Shown: positions 24,932 through 35,377, counted from the stretch's first letter. The stretch: 64,000 nucleotides of DNA from Takakia lepidozioides (GCA_030704615.1 CM060734.1:30582042-30646041), one strand, 5' to 3'. The notes: generated from the letters alone by a model not told the origin. Made by a program: numbers and translations.

Positions 24932-25653
24932 GGGTAAGGTGGACCAAAATTGGCTTCGGTACAGTTATCAGTGACTGTCGTGCATGATATCATGAATTGC
25001 TTTGAATAGAATCAATAATGTTGAGAAACATTTTCCATGCTGGATTCCTAACTTCAATATCTACATGTATATATCAACCGTCAAATTGTCAATCAAATAA
25101 AATGTCCAAGAGGTATGGACTTTTGAACACGACAACTGTGGACAGTTACCGCTACAAATGAAAATACATGGACTAAAAAATAAGCCATTGTGCCATTGGT
25201 GTATTGCTTTGAACTTTTAAGGTTGCCAATTTAGAGAACACTCTATATTTCAATTTAAAATGACAATATCAGCTGTCAGTTACTACATATGGACTAATAT
25301 GAGTGCTATATATAGATGGATTTGTTCTAGTTTATCACATCTTGTGTTTTGGGCTTTCGATGTGTCATATTTTACTGCAAATGATACAAAAATATAATCT
25401 ACAATGGCTTGGTTGTATATGGACAAATTGATGTGAATTCTAATTTTTGATATATCAAATCTTATTCAAATTGAAGAGTAAAATTAATAGTAAAAATTAT
25501 CTTTGATATTTGGGGTAAGACTCTTTACTAAAAATGTTAAATATACCATTGTCTATCATCATTTGAAATTATTTGGGGAAATGTCGTCAATTTCAAATTT
25601 GGTCATGGATTTCCATGGAATGCAGCATCTGCCGTTTATGGTCCACCTTACCT
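24932..25653. mobile_element. MITE-like insertion in the copia element (about 722 bp)
   Basis: The ends are inverted repeats: GGGTAAGGTGGACCA at 24932-24946 and the reverse complement of AGGTAAGGTGGACCA at 25639-25653. TGCA flanks both sides (24928-24931 and 25654-25657), a plausible target duplication. The interior is A/T-rich with no convincing gene. Copia coding sequence resumes to the right in the correct order. Confidence 0.68.
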
Positions 25654-25679
25654 TGCAACTACCCTTTACATACAATCAG

Positions 25680-26570
25680 CAAATCCTAGAATGATAATTC
25701 AGCTATATGGCATCAAAGGTGTGGTCATGTCAATTTATCCAAGCTCAAGCTCATGCAGACCCATCAAACTGTCCATGGCTTTGCTTCAACTCCCTTATAT
25801 GAATTTCCATAATGTCAGGGTTGTATTCATGGCAAACAAAAACGACAGAAGTTTCTTAAGGAAGATAAACAAGACATCTGCCCTAATTTTATCTCTTATA
25901 CACTCTGATATATGCAGGCCCATGCAAACACAATCAAGAGATCATGCCAAATATTTCATCATGTATATTGATGATTACAGCAGGTACACCATTGTCAACC
26001 TCCTTAAGAAAAAATTGGAAGCTTTGCATATTCTTTCAAGACATATAAAGCACTGACAAAAAATCAAACTAATAAGCAAATCAAGATTTTACACTAACGG
26101 TGGTGAATATTTATCTGGTGAATTCAAAACATTTTGTGCTGAAAATGGAATTATTCATCTATATACAATTTCCTATACACCACAACAGAATGGTGTCGCT
26201 GAGAGGAAAAATTGTACGTTGGTTGAATCCACCAGATGTATGTTATACTTTGCTAATCTTCCTCTTACGTTATGGGCTGAAGCCCTTGAGAAGCCCTTAC
26301 TACTGCCAATTATGTCCAAAATCGACTATTAACTAAGGCTGATTTTACTAGAACTCCTGTCGAGATCTGGACTGGTCTTTATAAGCCTTCTATATCTCAT
26401 TTATGAATATTTGGATGCTATGTTTATGCCCATATTCCGAAAGAGCACAGAAAAAAATGGGATAATAAAACCCGTCAATGTCGCTTCTTGGGATATGGCG
26501 AATCTACCAAATGTTATTGGCTTTATGACATTGAAGCTAAGACAACCATTTTTAGTCGTGATGTAATTTT
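25680..26570 (+). pseudogene. Copia pre-integrase and integrase fragment, frameshifted
   Basis: IWHQRCGHVNLSKLKLMQTH is the GAG-pre-integrase zinc motif. YIDDYSRYTIVNLLK, TNGGEYLSGEFKTFCAENGI and SYTPQQNGVAERKN belong to the integrase core; the second catalytic Asp context is altered (TNGGEY, where SDNGGEY is usual). The frames shift several times. The last readable piece is FLGYGESTKCYWLYDIEAKT at about 26490-26540. Confidence 0.85.
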
Positions 26571-26629
26571 TCAGAAAAATTACAATTGTATGTTACAGCA
26601 GTGGTACATGAGGTTATCAACGACGCTAC

Positions 26630-26770
26630 CGCGTGAGCGTACGCTCACACAATGATGACGTGGCGTGAGCCGACGCTCACACAGCTGACGTAGCGCTGAT
26701 GTTGACGTGGCGTGAGCCTACACTCACACAGCTGACGTAGCGCTGATGCTGACGTGGCGTGAGCCTGGTC
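26630..26770. repeat. Subterminal tandem repeat, about 47 bp period, at the left end of the candidate element
   Basis: TGACGTGGCGTGAGCC begins at 26655, 26703 and 26750. The first two copies are followed by CTCACACAGCTGACGTAGCG. The perfect palindrome GTGAGCGTACGCTCAC lies just outside at 26632-26647. One more copy of the core lies at the other end (35767). Confidence 0.85.
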
Positions 26771-26883
26771 CAAGTCATGCCATGTCACCACAAAGAAGGT
26801 GGGCCTATAACCGTGGGGCCCCCAACTGCTGATTTCACCACATGAAGGTGAAACGGATGAAGGGTTTCGGGCTTTCCTGGAGT

Positions 26884-27162
26884 TCAACCTTATGTTAACA
26901 GGAGCTTCATTTCCTAGAACTGAAATGAACGTTGTGTTAACACGAGTTGTTTTCCTGGAGCTAAAATCAACATCGTGTCAAAACGAGGTTGATTCGGAGA
27001 ACTTCATATCAACATCGTATTAACACGAGGTTGATATGAAGTTCTCCGAATCAACCTCGTGTTGACACAATGTTGTTTTCTTAGAACTAAAATCAACCTT
27101 GTGTCAGCACAAGGGGGATTTGGAAAACTCCAAGTAAACCTCGTGTTAACACGAGGTTGATT
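26884..27162. repeat. Array of about seven palindromes, two of them nested in a 116 bp near-perfect inverted repeat
   Basis: Palindromic words of the form TCAACMTCGTGT / ACACGAGGTTGA occur near 26927, 26966, 27008, 27050, 27091 and 27135, with a weak copy at 26884. The segment 26964-27079 folds on itself about 27021.5 with 53 of 58 pairs matched by my count. Its inner arms include GATTCGGAGAACTTCATATC and the complement. No coding potential. Confidence 0.9.
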
Positions 27163-27362
27163 TGATCATCTGTCTATCTGAAGGTAGTTTCTTGTGCTTG
27201 CTAATGAAAACAGAATGACAAACCAATGCGACAAATGCATTGACCCACGCATAGCAAAGATATTAGACGACATACATTGAGAGACACTGGACTTGAACAG
27301 TCATTCCATTACAAGTTGTAGTCAAGGAAAACACAGATTTCGGAGTGTCAAGTGCATGCTTT

Positions 27363-29115
27363 CTATGGGCTTGTATCCCGCTGTAGAAGTATGTTGACTT
27401 CGTTGAAACTCATAGTGGCTTGGTGAATGAAGAAGTCCCGCTTTGGATCACAAACCATCCTTCTCAAGAAAACGAAGTAAAGGTGTTTGCACGGTATGAA
27501 TTTCCCTCTCTTTCCCAAACTACTTGAAAGCATACCAACAAAATCAGGACAGGTACAATTGGGAAAATTGGAAACAGTGATGTCGTACGTCTTGTCCTGC
27601 AGCGCAGATGCGGATGAGATCATGGTGAAGACCCGACCATACCCTGGATCGGGCACTTCCATTGTTCCCGCAACACGAGCATGAAGCATTCTCGTGGACT
27701 CGATTTTGCCGTAGTGTTCTGCGGTTGGAGGGAATCGTCGAACCAGCTTCCCATTCCGTCTGGTTGGCCACAAGTGAGCGTCAGGCGGAGGTACCCGTGA
27801 ACCGCTTGTACTTGAAGCACCTTCACGTGTAATGGAATGTCTGGCTAGGGAGAAACCCTCCTCTTCCAGCATTGCGATCTCTTGGTGAGTGAGACTTGTG
27901 CCCATCTTCACAGGCCACACAGTTGGTGGAGTAGACTTCCTCACTACGGAGGGCCTCACTGTCCCACGCACACATCTCCCACAATCATCAGCGCAAAACC
28001 AGAACTTGTGGTTCTTTGCCTCTCCTTGGCCGTAAGGGAGAAACAAACCAGTGAATGTATGAGCTGCAATGCGTTCTTTCCCTCTGGATATTAATGATGT
28101 ACATTTTTCATTATTGGTGGCCCTGATCGCCGCACATTTCACACGCGATCTAGCACTTGTGCGTTCTATATGCCAAACCTCATCCAAGCACATGGACTCT
28201 ATTACATGCGGCACCACGTTCTGGTCTTCAACCATTGCAGTGACAGTGTTTGATACAGGGGTTTGGTCTGACACCATCCCATTTGCTTTGGTTTTGCACA
28301 CCCGACAATGCCAAGTGTCTGCATTTCATGTTCTCGCATTTCAGGTGCCCATTACAGACTGTTCGCCTGAATATGAGGTTGTTGTGGTTATGAATATTGG
28401 AGGTTTTTGTGCGGCACCAAGGGTGCCCATCGTGCTTTTTGTCCATTCCTTCCATGAGACTGGAAATGCCCCCCACACGACCAGGAGGAGGCAGCTCGAA
28501 AACAGTATTACCATCAAAAGATTCCGGCAAGAATGCCACCTTCTGGACATTGAAAGTGCTCCAGTCAATCCCCCTCAACTCACTCTTGAATCCTGCCATC
28601 CCACCCATGGCTTTCAGTTTAGGAATGACACTGGTGATCTCCTCCACATTTGCTTCCTGATGTGGACATGGCTGATCCACGGGCGGTATGTCACAGGCGT
28701 CATCGGAGGATGAGTCCGAAAGGTCAACTACAGTGTTAACGGTACTTGACTCCTTCTTGACAACCACGGGTGTTTTCTCTTGGGCCACTGATGCTGTCGT
28801 GCCAGGAGTAACAAACGATCCTGCAGACTGTCTCCGAGGAGCACTGAGCACCCTGTATCTGCCTGGAGTCACTCTCCATTGTGTGGTTGGTGCAGTATGC
28901 GAAGGTTTCTGGAACGCGTACTTGAGCAGTTTTCCATTGGCATTGTACACTTCCCTTTCAAGGAATAAAGTTCCATTTTTCAACCGAAACTGCGTTGCGA
29001 GCACGTGTTCACGCACCACCGCAAAACTGTCATCTTCCACCTCATAAGAAAAGGGGACAGGGTGGTCCTCACTGAAGAAGTCCGCGTCAAGGGAGCTCAT
29101 GGGCTGGGAGGCCAT
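27363..29115 (-). pseudogene. SWIM zinc-finger protein with an N-terminal Cys/His-rich domain, one frameshift
   Basis: Two overlapping open frames on the same strand (29115-28228 and 28301-27363) read as one protein of about 590 aa, broken by a single frameshift near 28290-28330. The N-terminal part is followed by a Ser/Asp-rich stretch (VVDLSDSSSDDA). Then comes HDGHPWCRTKTSN...CNGHLKCENMKC, a Cys/His cluster I take as a FLYWCH/GCM-like finger. Next is a Cys-rich part (FWFCADDCGRC), and near the C-terminus NCTCPDF...PCKHLYFVFLRRM, the C-x-C...C-x-H of a SWIM finger (27560-27470). SWIM fingers bind DNA or protein and occur in Mutator transposases, but no DDE core is visible here. It lies head to head with the methyltransferase gene (692 bp between starts). 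The function is inferred to be nucleic-acid binding. Confidence 0.7.
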
Positions 29116-29807
29116 CTATCAATGTTGCTTCAAAATGCACAGTTCAGAGTCCGACGTTGCTTCTAATTGCAGATTGTACTAGAGCGGAGTTTTTTGGCTG
29201 TATAGAAGACGTCCTTACACACAATTGCAGGTGTCGCTCCCGCATGCAGGTCTCCTAATGCAGTTCGGCACATCATAGAAATGTGTCCCCATGCGAACCA
29301 AGTGGATGGTTGCAGAGTGCCCAAATGCGGAGTGGATAATGTCAGCCCTAAACAAAGAATCCAATTGTTTTCTCACAGGTGCCCCACCAGTGCATTGGAC
29401 AACCAACTCAGCAAGATTGACTGACAGAGCCGCCATTTGCCTGTCATGTCAGAGATTCCAGATGAGATGCCCATTTCCATTCAATTTTAACGGCACCTGC
29501 ACCGCTGTACAACTGTACATACTTCACATTCCTCTGAAACATCCCAAAAGCTATTACTCAACAACGAACTTTTTCGGATGAGAGGTGGACCCGAATGAAT
29601 TTCGGTGGATGAGAAAAAAATGATTTCCGGATATATTCATAACGGTTAGATGGACACGTGTTTGCCATGCATGTGGAATGAGCTTGTGGCGCACAGGTCG
29701 TTCCGAGCGATCATCTTGGCATGGAAGGCCTTGTGGTGAACCCACCGTAGCCCATTTTTTTCCTTCTTCTCCTTATTGTCCTTGCAACCCTGGATTCTTT
29801 AGAGACG
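29116..29807. promoter_or_regulatory. Shared intergenic region between the divergent SWIM-finger and ParB-methyltransferase genes
   Basis: 692 bp with no supported coding sequence, so it should contain both promoters. No clear TATA box is evident. None of the 26 bp palindromes lies here; they sit in the 3' flank of the minus gene and in the introns of the plus gene. Confidence 0.45.
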
Positions 29808-30316
29808 GTGACCACATCCCAAGGGAGAAGAAAATGTCGAAGAACACTTTACTTCACATCAAACAAGGAAAGGGTACGCGCTAAGGAGAGGATGAGGAAG
29901 GCGAGACAGGAACTTAGAATGGGAGAAGAAACCTCCGGCGGAAATGAGGACGAACTCCAAAACCCGATTCTGCAACCACTGTTTGGAGAGGAAGGTCTTG
30001 AAGTGATCCCGGAGGCGACCGAAGAGCAACCTCCAATAGAAGGGGGGGGGAGGACAAGGAAGTCAGCTGGGCTCGAGAGGAAGCACTGCGAGTGGAGAAC
30101 CAGGTCTTGAGAGAGCAGGGAGAAGAGATGGACACAGAAACCATGCCGTCTGCAGTTGTTTTGCACCATCGGGACCTCCTTGGCAGCATGCTGCCTCCAG
30201 ACCTCATGGAAAAGTTGAATGCCTCAGGAGCATCATCAAGTGTAAAGAAGAAACCGGAGGTGACTATCAACCCTCTTTTTCCCTTTTTTGTTTTTGTCTG
30301 TTCCATGCTAATCAGA

Positions 30317-30362
30317 GAGGTCGATATCAACCTTGCGTCAACGCAAGGTTGATGTCGACCTC
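30317..30362. repeat. 46 bp palindrome of the TCAACCTTGCGT family
   Basis: Arms TCAACCTTGCGT and ACGCAAGGTTGA are extended outward by GAGGTCGA(T)A and its complement. Only the two central bases and one wobble position fail to pair. It lies in the first intron of the methyltransferase gene. Confidence 0.95.
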
Positions 30363-30407
30363 CAAAGTGTATGTTCTAGGCATGAAACGAATGCAGATGC
30401 TGCACTC

Positions 30408-30439
30408 GAATCAACCTTGCATTGACGCGAGGTTGATTC
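30408..30439. repeat. 32 bp palindrome of the TCAACCTTGCGT family
   Basis: GAATCAACCTTGC pairs with GCGAGGTTGATTC around a short centre; intronic. Confidence 0.9.
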
Positions 30440-30592
30440 ATGTGCCTTTTTTGTTCATTCCCACCAACCCTAAACGTCTGGCAGCCATGGAACTGTTGAA
30501 TGCTCCCGGTGCATCATCAAGTGCCAAGAAGAAACCATAAGTTGCAATGTGCTTTTCCATCTGATTTTTTTGTTTGTTGAACACCAATCTGA

Positions 30593-30638
30593 GAGCTCGA
30601 CATCAACCTTGCATCAACGCAAGGTTGATGTCGACCTC
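30593..30638. repeat. 46 bp palindrome of the TCAACCTTGCGT family (duplicate of 30317-30362)
   Basis: TCGACATCAACCTTGC pairs with GCAAGGTTGATGTCGA. Part of the tandemly duplicated block. Confidence 0.93.
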
Positions 30639-30683
30639 CAAAGTGTATGTTTATGAAGGTGACATGAAGCAGATTCAGCACTC

Positions 30684-30903
30684 GAATCAACCTTGCGTTG
30701 ACGCGAGGCTGATTTGGATGCCACTGCCAGCATCCGAAGTCTCGCACCAGGAACCACAAAGTAGGGAAAGTCGATTATCTGAAGCCCCCAAAAGAACCCT
30801 GCGTCAACGCAAAGCATTTAGTGGGTTCAATGGACTGTTGCGGTATGCATTTCAGACTAAGCTACATCCCCATCAATCAACCTTGCGTCAATGCAAGGTT
30901 GAT
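30684..30903. repeat. Three further palindromes of the TCAACCTTGCGT family
   Basis: At 30684-30714 (arms AATCAACCTTGCGT and ACGCGAGGCTGATT), 30793-30814 (CCTGCGT / ACGCAAAG, the weakest) and 30876-30903 (ATCAACCTTGC / GCAAGGTTGAT). All lie before the exon beginning at 30951. Confidence 0.85.
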
Positions 30904-32783
30904 CCATGGGAGCTCTATCTGTCACTCACAAGGATATTCATTATCTGCAGAGGAAAAGAAAAAGGAAATCCGTGGGGGGAGATGCGGCAGTGGCAGAAGG
31001 TGATGGTGAGGAAGAGTCATTTGAGGGACACTATGAAGACAAGGCCGAGGAGGTTATGGGTGGGCAGAAAGTGAACTCCTCGAAGGTGATTCTGTCGATG
31101 GAGGTTCCTGGCGGAAATCTGGTTATCCCACTATGCAGGATGATCTCCATGCCCGCGGTTCGACCCGCATTGAGGAACGACATCACGAAGTTGAAGAACG
31201 ATTTTGTTCACGGCTATGTCAAGGGATCTGTAGTGTTCTATGTATCCACTGTGAACACAAAATGAGAGGAGTGTCTTGTAACAGAGGACATAGAGCAAAG
31301 TTGGGATGCATGCTGGCGGGATGTAAACAGGGAGTTCGAGTTCAAGCTGCCCAAAAAGGCCTCCACAAAAGCGTTTATGGGAAAGATGTTTTTTGTCTGG
31401 GATGGAAACCATAGACTGCTTGCCTGGATGGATTACATTTCAAGCTTACACTCAGATGAGATCGAATGACACTAGAGCGTGGTTTCCATGGTACTCGACC
31501 ACAAAGGACGTGTCACGCAGCTCCTGCCAGCCATGCACGACATAAACAAGTAAGTTCCCAACGTTGTTCCCGTTCCAATCTGCGTTTACACAATTAGAAA
31601 TCATCTTATGAGTTGAAGGTTTTTCCAGGTCCAATGAAACCTCCCATGTGACGACAAATCTCTGCCACACTCTATTCCGTATCCAGAAGATAGGGCTGAT
31701 GCCACTGGAGTCATTCACGAACGTGCTCAATCCTCAGCAGATGAAGAGGTGTACTGAAAAGAAGACAAGCACGTGGTACAGCCTGACAAGGGAGGCTTTT
31801 CTTGACTACATATACACGGTAAGCTTCTTGACATCTGTTTGACTGTTGTTACTGTAAATTTTATCAAGAAACGGCAGTGTTTGATTCATTCTCCCTGTAA
31901 TGTATGCAGCAAGAAATAGCAGAAACTGGTTTGAAGGCGAAAGCAGAGTACTATGCTTCCCACACAGAAGAGCAGAGGTCTGCAAATGGCTGACATTATG
32001 AAATTTGAGATGAACAATCAAAGGAAGAACCTCATGAGTGCGTTCGACAAACAAATTCGCATAGCAGATCCAAGTCTTGGCACGGAATTTTTGGAACAGG
32101 TGAAAGCACATTATGACAAGTATGGCTCCAAGCCAGAGATGACCCAAGAGAAACTGCATCGCCTTTCCATTTCAATGGTGGACAATGCAACCAAAATCAG
32201 GTGGTTGGAGATCTGGAATTCCGATCCACTTGTGAGAGACACCAACATGTTCCCATCTCCTGAGAGGGACTCGAAGACACAAGCAATAAAAGTATTAGCG
32301 ACCACACATTCGACCAGTGGCTACACAAAGCAACATTCTGGAGCCAGGTAAGGTTTCCACAAAACCATTTTCAAATGCTTGTGCTGCTCCGTCCTCTCTC
32401 CCAAATTCTTATGATATTTCTTGCTGCAGTTGGAAAAACAAGCGGTGGTTGCACTTGGGGAGTCAATGGCAGACTACAAAATCCAGATGGCTTGCCCCCG
32501 GATCACACTGGAGGCCTATATCAAGAGATGGAAGCTCGTTGTCTGGAACAATTGTTTCTTCAGGGATTTTGAGAGAGACAAAAGAATCTCTAGATCCTAC
32601 GAATTCAAAAACCAGTACAACAGCGAGCAAGCAATGAAACGAGTGTTGTACAGGTGTGACCTCCAAGAAACAAATTTGGTACTTGAAGTGTATGTTTATG
32701 TATTCTTGTGTCGTTTTTTCCATGTGGAATTGCGAATTTGAAGGTTTTGAGAGAGCTCTCAGGGCTCTGGACGTGCAGCCGAG

Positions 32784-33093
32784 CAACATTGCGTTAACGC
32801 AAGCTTGTATCCCGTTGTTTTGGTTTCACTTTCCTGTGAGGGGTATCTAATGATGTCGTTTTTCTGCATGTGAAAGGACAAAAACTGACAGGCAAATCAA
32901 CCTTGCGTCAACGCAAGGTTGATGAAGGGCCAGGCTATGTAGGTTTTCTTGTGTTCTTGGGCTGTTGTTTGCTGTCGTTTCCAGTTCCAATGCTGCCAGG
33001 ATGAGCATAAAGTCTGTTTGGAGTCTATTTGAAATGTTGTTTAGAGCTTACACTGTACCAACAAACAGCCTTGCGTTGATGCAACATTGTTTG
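32784..33093. repeat. Three palindromes of the TCAACCTTGCGT family in one intron of the methyltransferase gene
   Basis: At 32784-32807 (perfect core TTGCGTTAACGCAA at 32789-32802), 32896-32923 (arms ATCAACCTTGCGT and ACGCAAGGTTGAT) and 33062-33093 (CAAACA outer arms, CTTGCGTTGATGCAA core). All lie in the intron between the exons ending at 32653 and starting at 33233. Confidence 0.9.
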
Positions 33094-35371
33094 ACGGTAT
33101 GGATTGCTAGAAATGTCCCGCAGAAATACCCCGATTTCCATACAATTGTAGGAAAGCCCTTTTCGTGATGTGTGATCTGTGTCCTGATCAGATCGATTGA
33201 CTATCTGGATTTTGGGTGTGTGTGTCATTCAGGTACATGTATCATGTCCTCATACCGGGAAAGTACCTTAGCGATGACCCAAACTTTATCTACTCATGGG
33301 CTGACCCCTCCAATGACAAGACAATATACATGGCTGGTATTGCTAGAGACTGGAGCACGGCGCACTTCAGAGACTGTGGGTGGTACCTCAATCTGCCAAA
33401 ACAGGACATACCATTCGATGAAGTTGTTTTGAGAAACCTTAACAACAACGCTACGGCACTTGCCCCACTGGCTAACAAAGACATTCAGGACAGAATCATT
33501 GCTGCTCTGGCTACAAAAGAGCCTGAGAAATCTGCTACTCCAAAACGGAAGGGGAAGATTGCCGGGGATCCGAAGGGGAAGGGGAAGAGTGCAGCTCCGC
33601 AAGAATAGGGCCCGTCAGAGGTCGCTGAAAGTCAGCCTTCTCCAACTAGGAGGGATAGGAGAACAGCAAAGTCGAGGGAGCAGCCTTTCGATGCGAGAGA
33701 ACATCCGTCCAGGGTTTTGGGCCAGTTCCATCGTAAGGTGGTGAATGAAAGTTTTCTGGCAATGATGGAATCCAGGAAGTCCACATTCAAAGGGGTGCCC
33801 TCGAAATCATGGGACATGCTTGTTTCGTTCCTCACTCAGGTAAGCACATATGTCTTAACTGTTGTGTGAATAATTTTGTTTTGGCAACTTGTTATGGCTT
33901 GTCGAGGGGATTGATTTCATGTTGGATCTGGATTGGGCTTGTGACACTGTCTCCTGTTTTTGGCTATAGGTCACAAAAGGCCGGATTGGGTGAATGGAGT
34001 TCAGCAGGCATACGCGGCTGACCTTGTGGTGCTGGAAATTCCTGACAGTTTCCCTGTCCCTGATGTGTTGCCTTCCAATTCAACCCCCACTTGGAACAAA
34101 TCGGATTCTCGTTACTGGCAGTGGGCTTTCTCATTTAGCAACAAATTCCTTTATGACTCGGGGGCTCTTCTTCTCATGCAGTCAAAGGACATGTCGGCAC
34201 GGAGAACTCTTTTCAGCTACATGAAAGCTTCCGGGTTTCGTGTCATCAAAACTTGGACATGCATCAGCACTCTGCCTCTTACGAAGGGCGAGTTCCCGGG
34301 GCAGAAAGTGAGTTGGTTCCTTTGAAATAAAGTTTCGTGGTTCTTCAGTAAATGTCAAAAGTTGGTTCGTGTCTTTTGCCTCATGCTCTCTTCGTGATTA
34401 TTGACAGACTCAGGTGTTCGAAGCTTTGTGCCTGGTGAGGGTGCGTAAGGACACTCTTCCTCCTAGTATTGCTGAGTTCATGTTGAGGGATCTTGCAGCT
34501 CACATTGACCCCACCTGCGAGCCTGTGGAGGATGATGTAATCTTCAATTACGTGGACTCGGGTCGAACTACGAAAAGGTCGACTAGTGTCCCTTGGAGAG
34601 GTGCACGGGATAAATCCCCAGCTTTTATGCAGACTTTGGTGGAGACATGCAGCCGTCACGGTGGACGAGTGGTTGACTTGTCTATGGGAACAGGTGGGGC
34701 CCTGAACACTATGTTTGAAATGTGGGTAGTGAGCTTAGGGAAGCCCTGTTTTGATTTCTCGTTCATCTTCGATTTGCAGGAGCATCTTTTCATGCATGCA
34801 AAAGTGCCGGAAGGCACTTCTTCGGCATGGAGGCTGATACGGAGCTCTTCTCAAGCGAGCTTCATCAGCTTGAGTCGGGCACTACTTCTGCCCCATCCAT
34901 AGAGGGACTTCTTGAGGAGCCCGAAGCACCTGACAAGGATCTCGACGTGGACTCCGATTTTGAGTGTGAGTAAGTTCGGCTCTAGTCATGCAAAATATGT
35001 TGCATTTCCTTGTGTCATTCCCGTTCGACAGATGGTTGTTTACATTGTCTATTTCTGGATGATAACATCTATCACCATTCCTCTTCTTGCTTTCCAGAGT
35101 TCGGCACTAGTCATCGAATACGCAGACACCTTTCGGTTTCCAAGGATACTACATGTCCCCGAGTCCCCCTAGAGCTTACCGCTTGCCGGTTTACGCGGAA
35201 GCTTGCGCACGGGTGTTGTCCCAACAAACAATGTATTCGCCTCTCCATGGGGGTCGTGGAAAAAAAAACGTCACGGATGGGCTGCTGTGTTCATAGATGA
35301 TATTGCTGCAGACTCTGAAAGTAGTTCCTTTGAAACCTCCAATAGTTCTCGAGGTTCAAGTACCGAGACTT

Positions 35372-35377
35372 AATAAA
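35372..35377 (+). terminator. Polyadenylation signal of the ParB-methyltransferase gene
   Basis: AATAAA overlaps the presumed stop codon (TAA at 35371-35373), immediately after the Ser-rich C-terminal tail. Confidence 0.5.

Larger units (their letters stand above)
23402..26606 (+). mobile_element. Truncated Ty1/copia retrotransposon (gag to integrase; RT and RNase H missing)
   Basis: A primer-binding site complementary to initiator tRNA-Met (TGGTATCAGAGC) lies at 23402-23413, right after a CA that should end the 5' LTR; the LTR start is not resolved. The body then reads gag, a CCHC knuckle, protease, a GAG-pre-integrase fragment and integrase. It stops at about 26600 where the structured end of the next element begins. 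A 722 bp MITE-like insertion splits protease from pre-integrase. No reverse transcriptase is found on either side. Confidence 0.85.
30205..30740 (+). repeat. Tandem duplication (about 275 bp) of an exon end, intron start and two palindromes
   Basis: Unit 1 (about 30205-30480) and unit 2 (about 30481-30740) both contain the coding phrase LNASGASSSVKKKP or LNAPGASSSAKKKP. A T-rich stretch follows, then a GTCGA-flanked palindrome, CCTCCAAAGTGTATGT and a second palindrome next to GCACTCGAATCAACC. The second exon copy ends in a stop (CCATAA), so it is probably not used. Confidence 0.85.
29808..35373 (+). pseudogene. ParB-like (DGNHR) domain fused to a beta-class DNA methyltransferase domain, about ten exons, with lesions
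   Basis: Likely exons: about 29808-30259, 30951-31549, 31629-31818, 31910-32347, 32430-32653, 33233-33839, 33970-34307, 34408-34693, 34780-34970 and about 35098-35373. Most borders are GT-AG and most phases join. The N-terminus is charged. The ParB-like part reads VIPLCRMISMPAVRPALRND, then KMFFVWDGNHRLLAW. The C-terminal part has the beta-class methylase order: motif IV region (DLVVLEIPDSFPVP), then RGARDKSPAFMQTLVE, then motif I VVDLSMGTGASFHACKSAG and FFGMEAD, the last joined exactly across an intron. The tail is acidic and Ser-rich, and AATAAA overlaps the stop. Lesions: frameshifts at a G9 run (30042-30050) and an A9 run near 35260, in-frame TGA near 31263 and TAG near 33606, and compensating shifts at about 31975 and 32285. 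ParB-methylase fusions are known from phages and bacterial mobile DNA. The likely role is DNA modification; the catalytic DPPY is replaced by IPDS. Confidence 0.72.
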
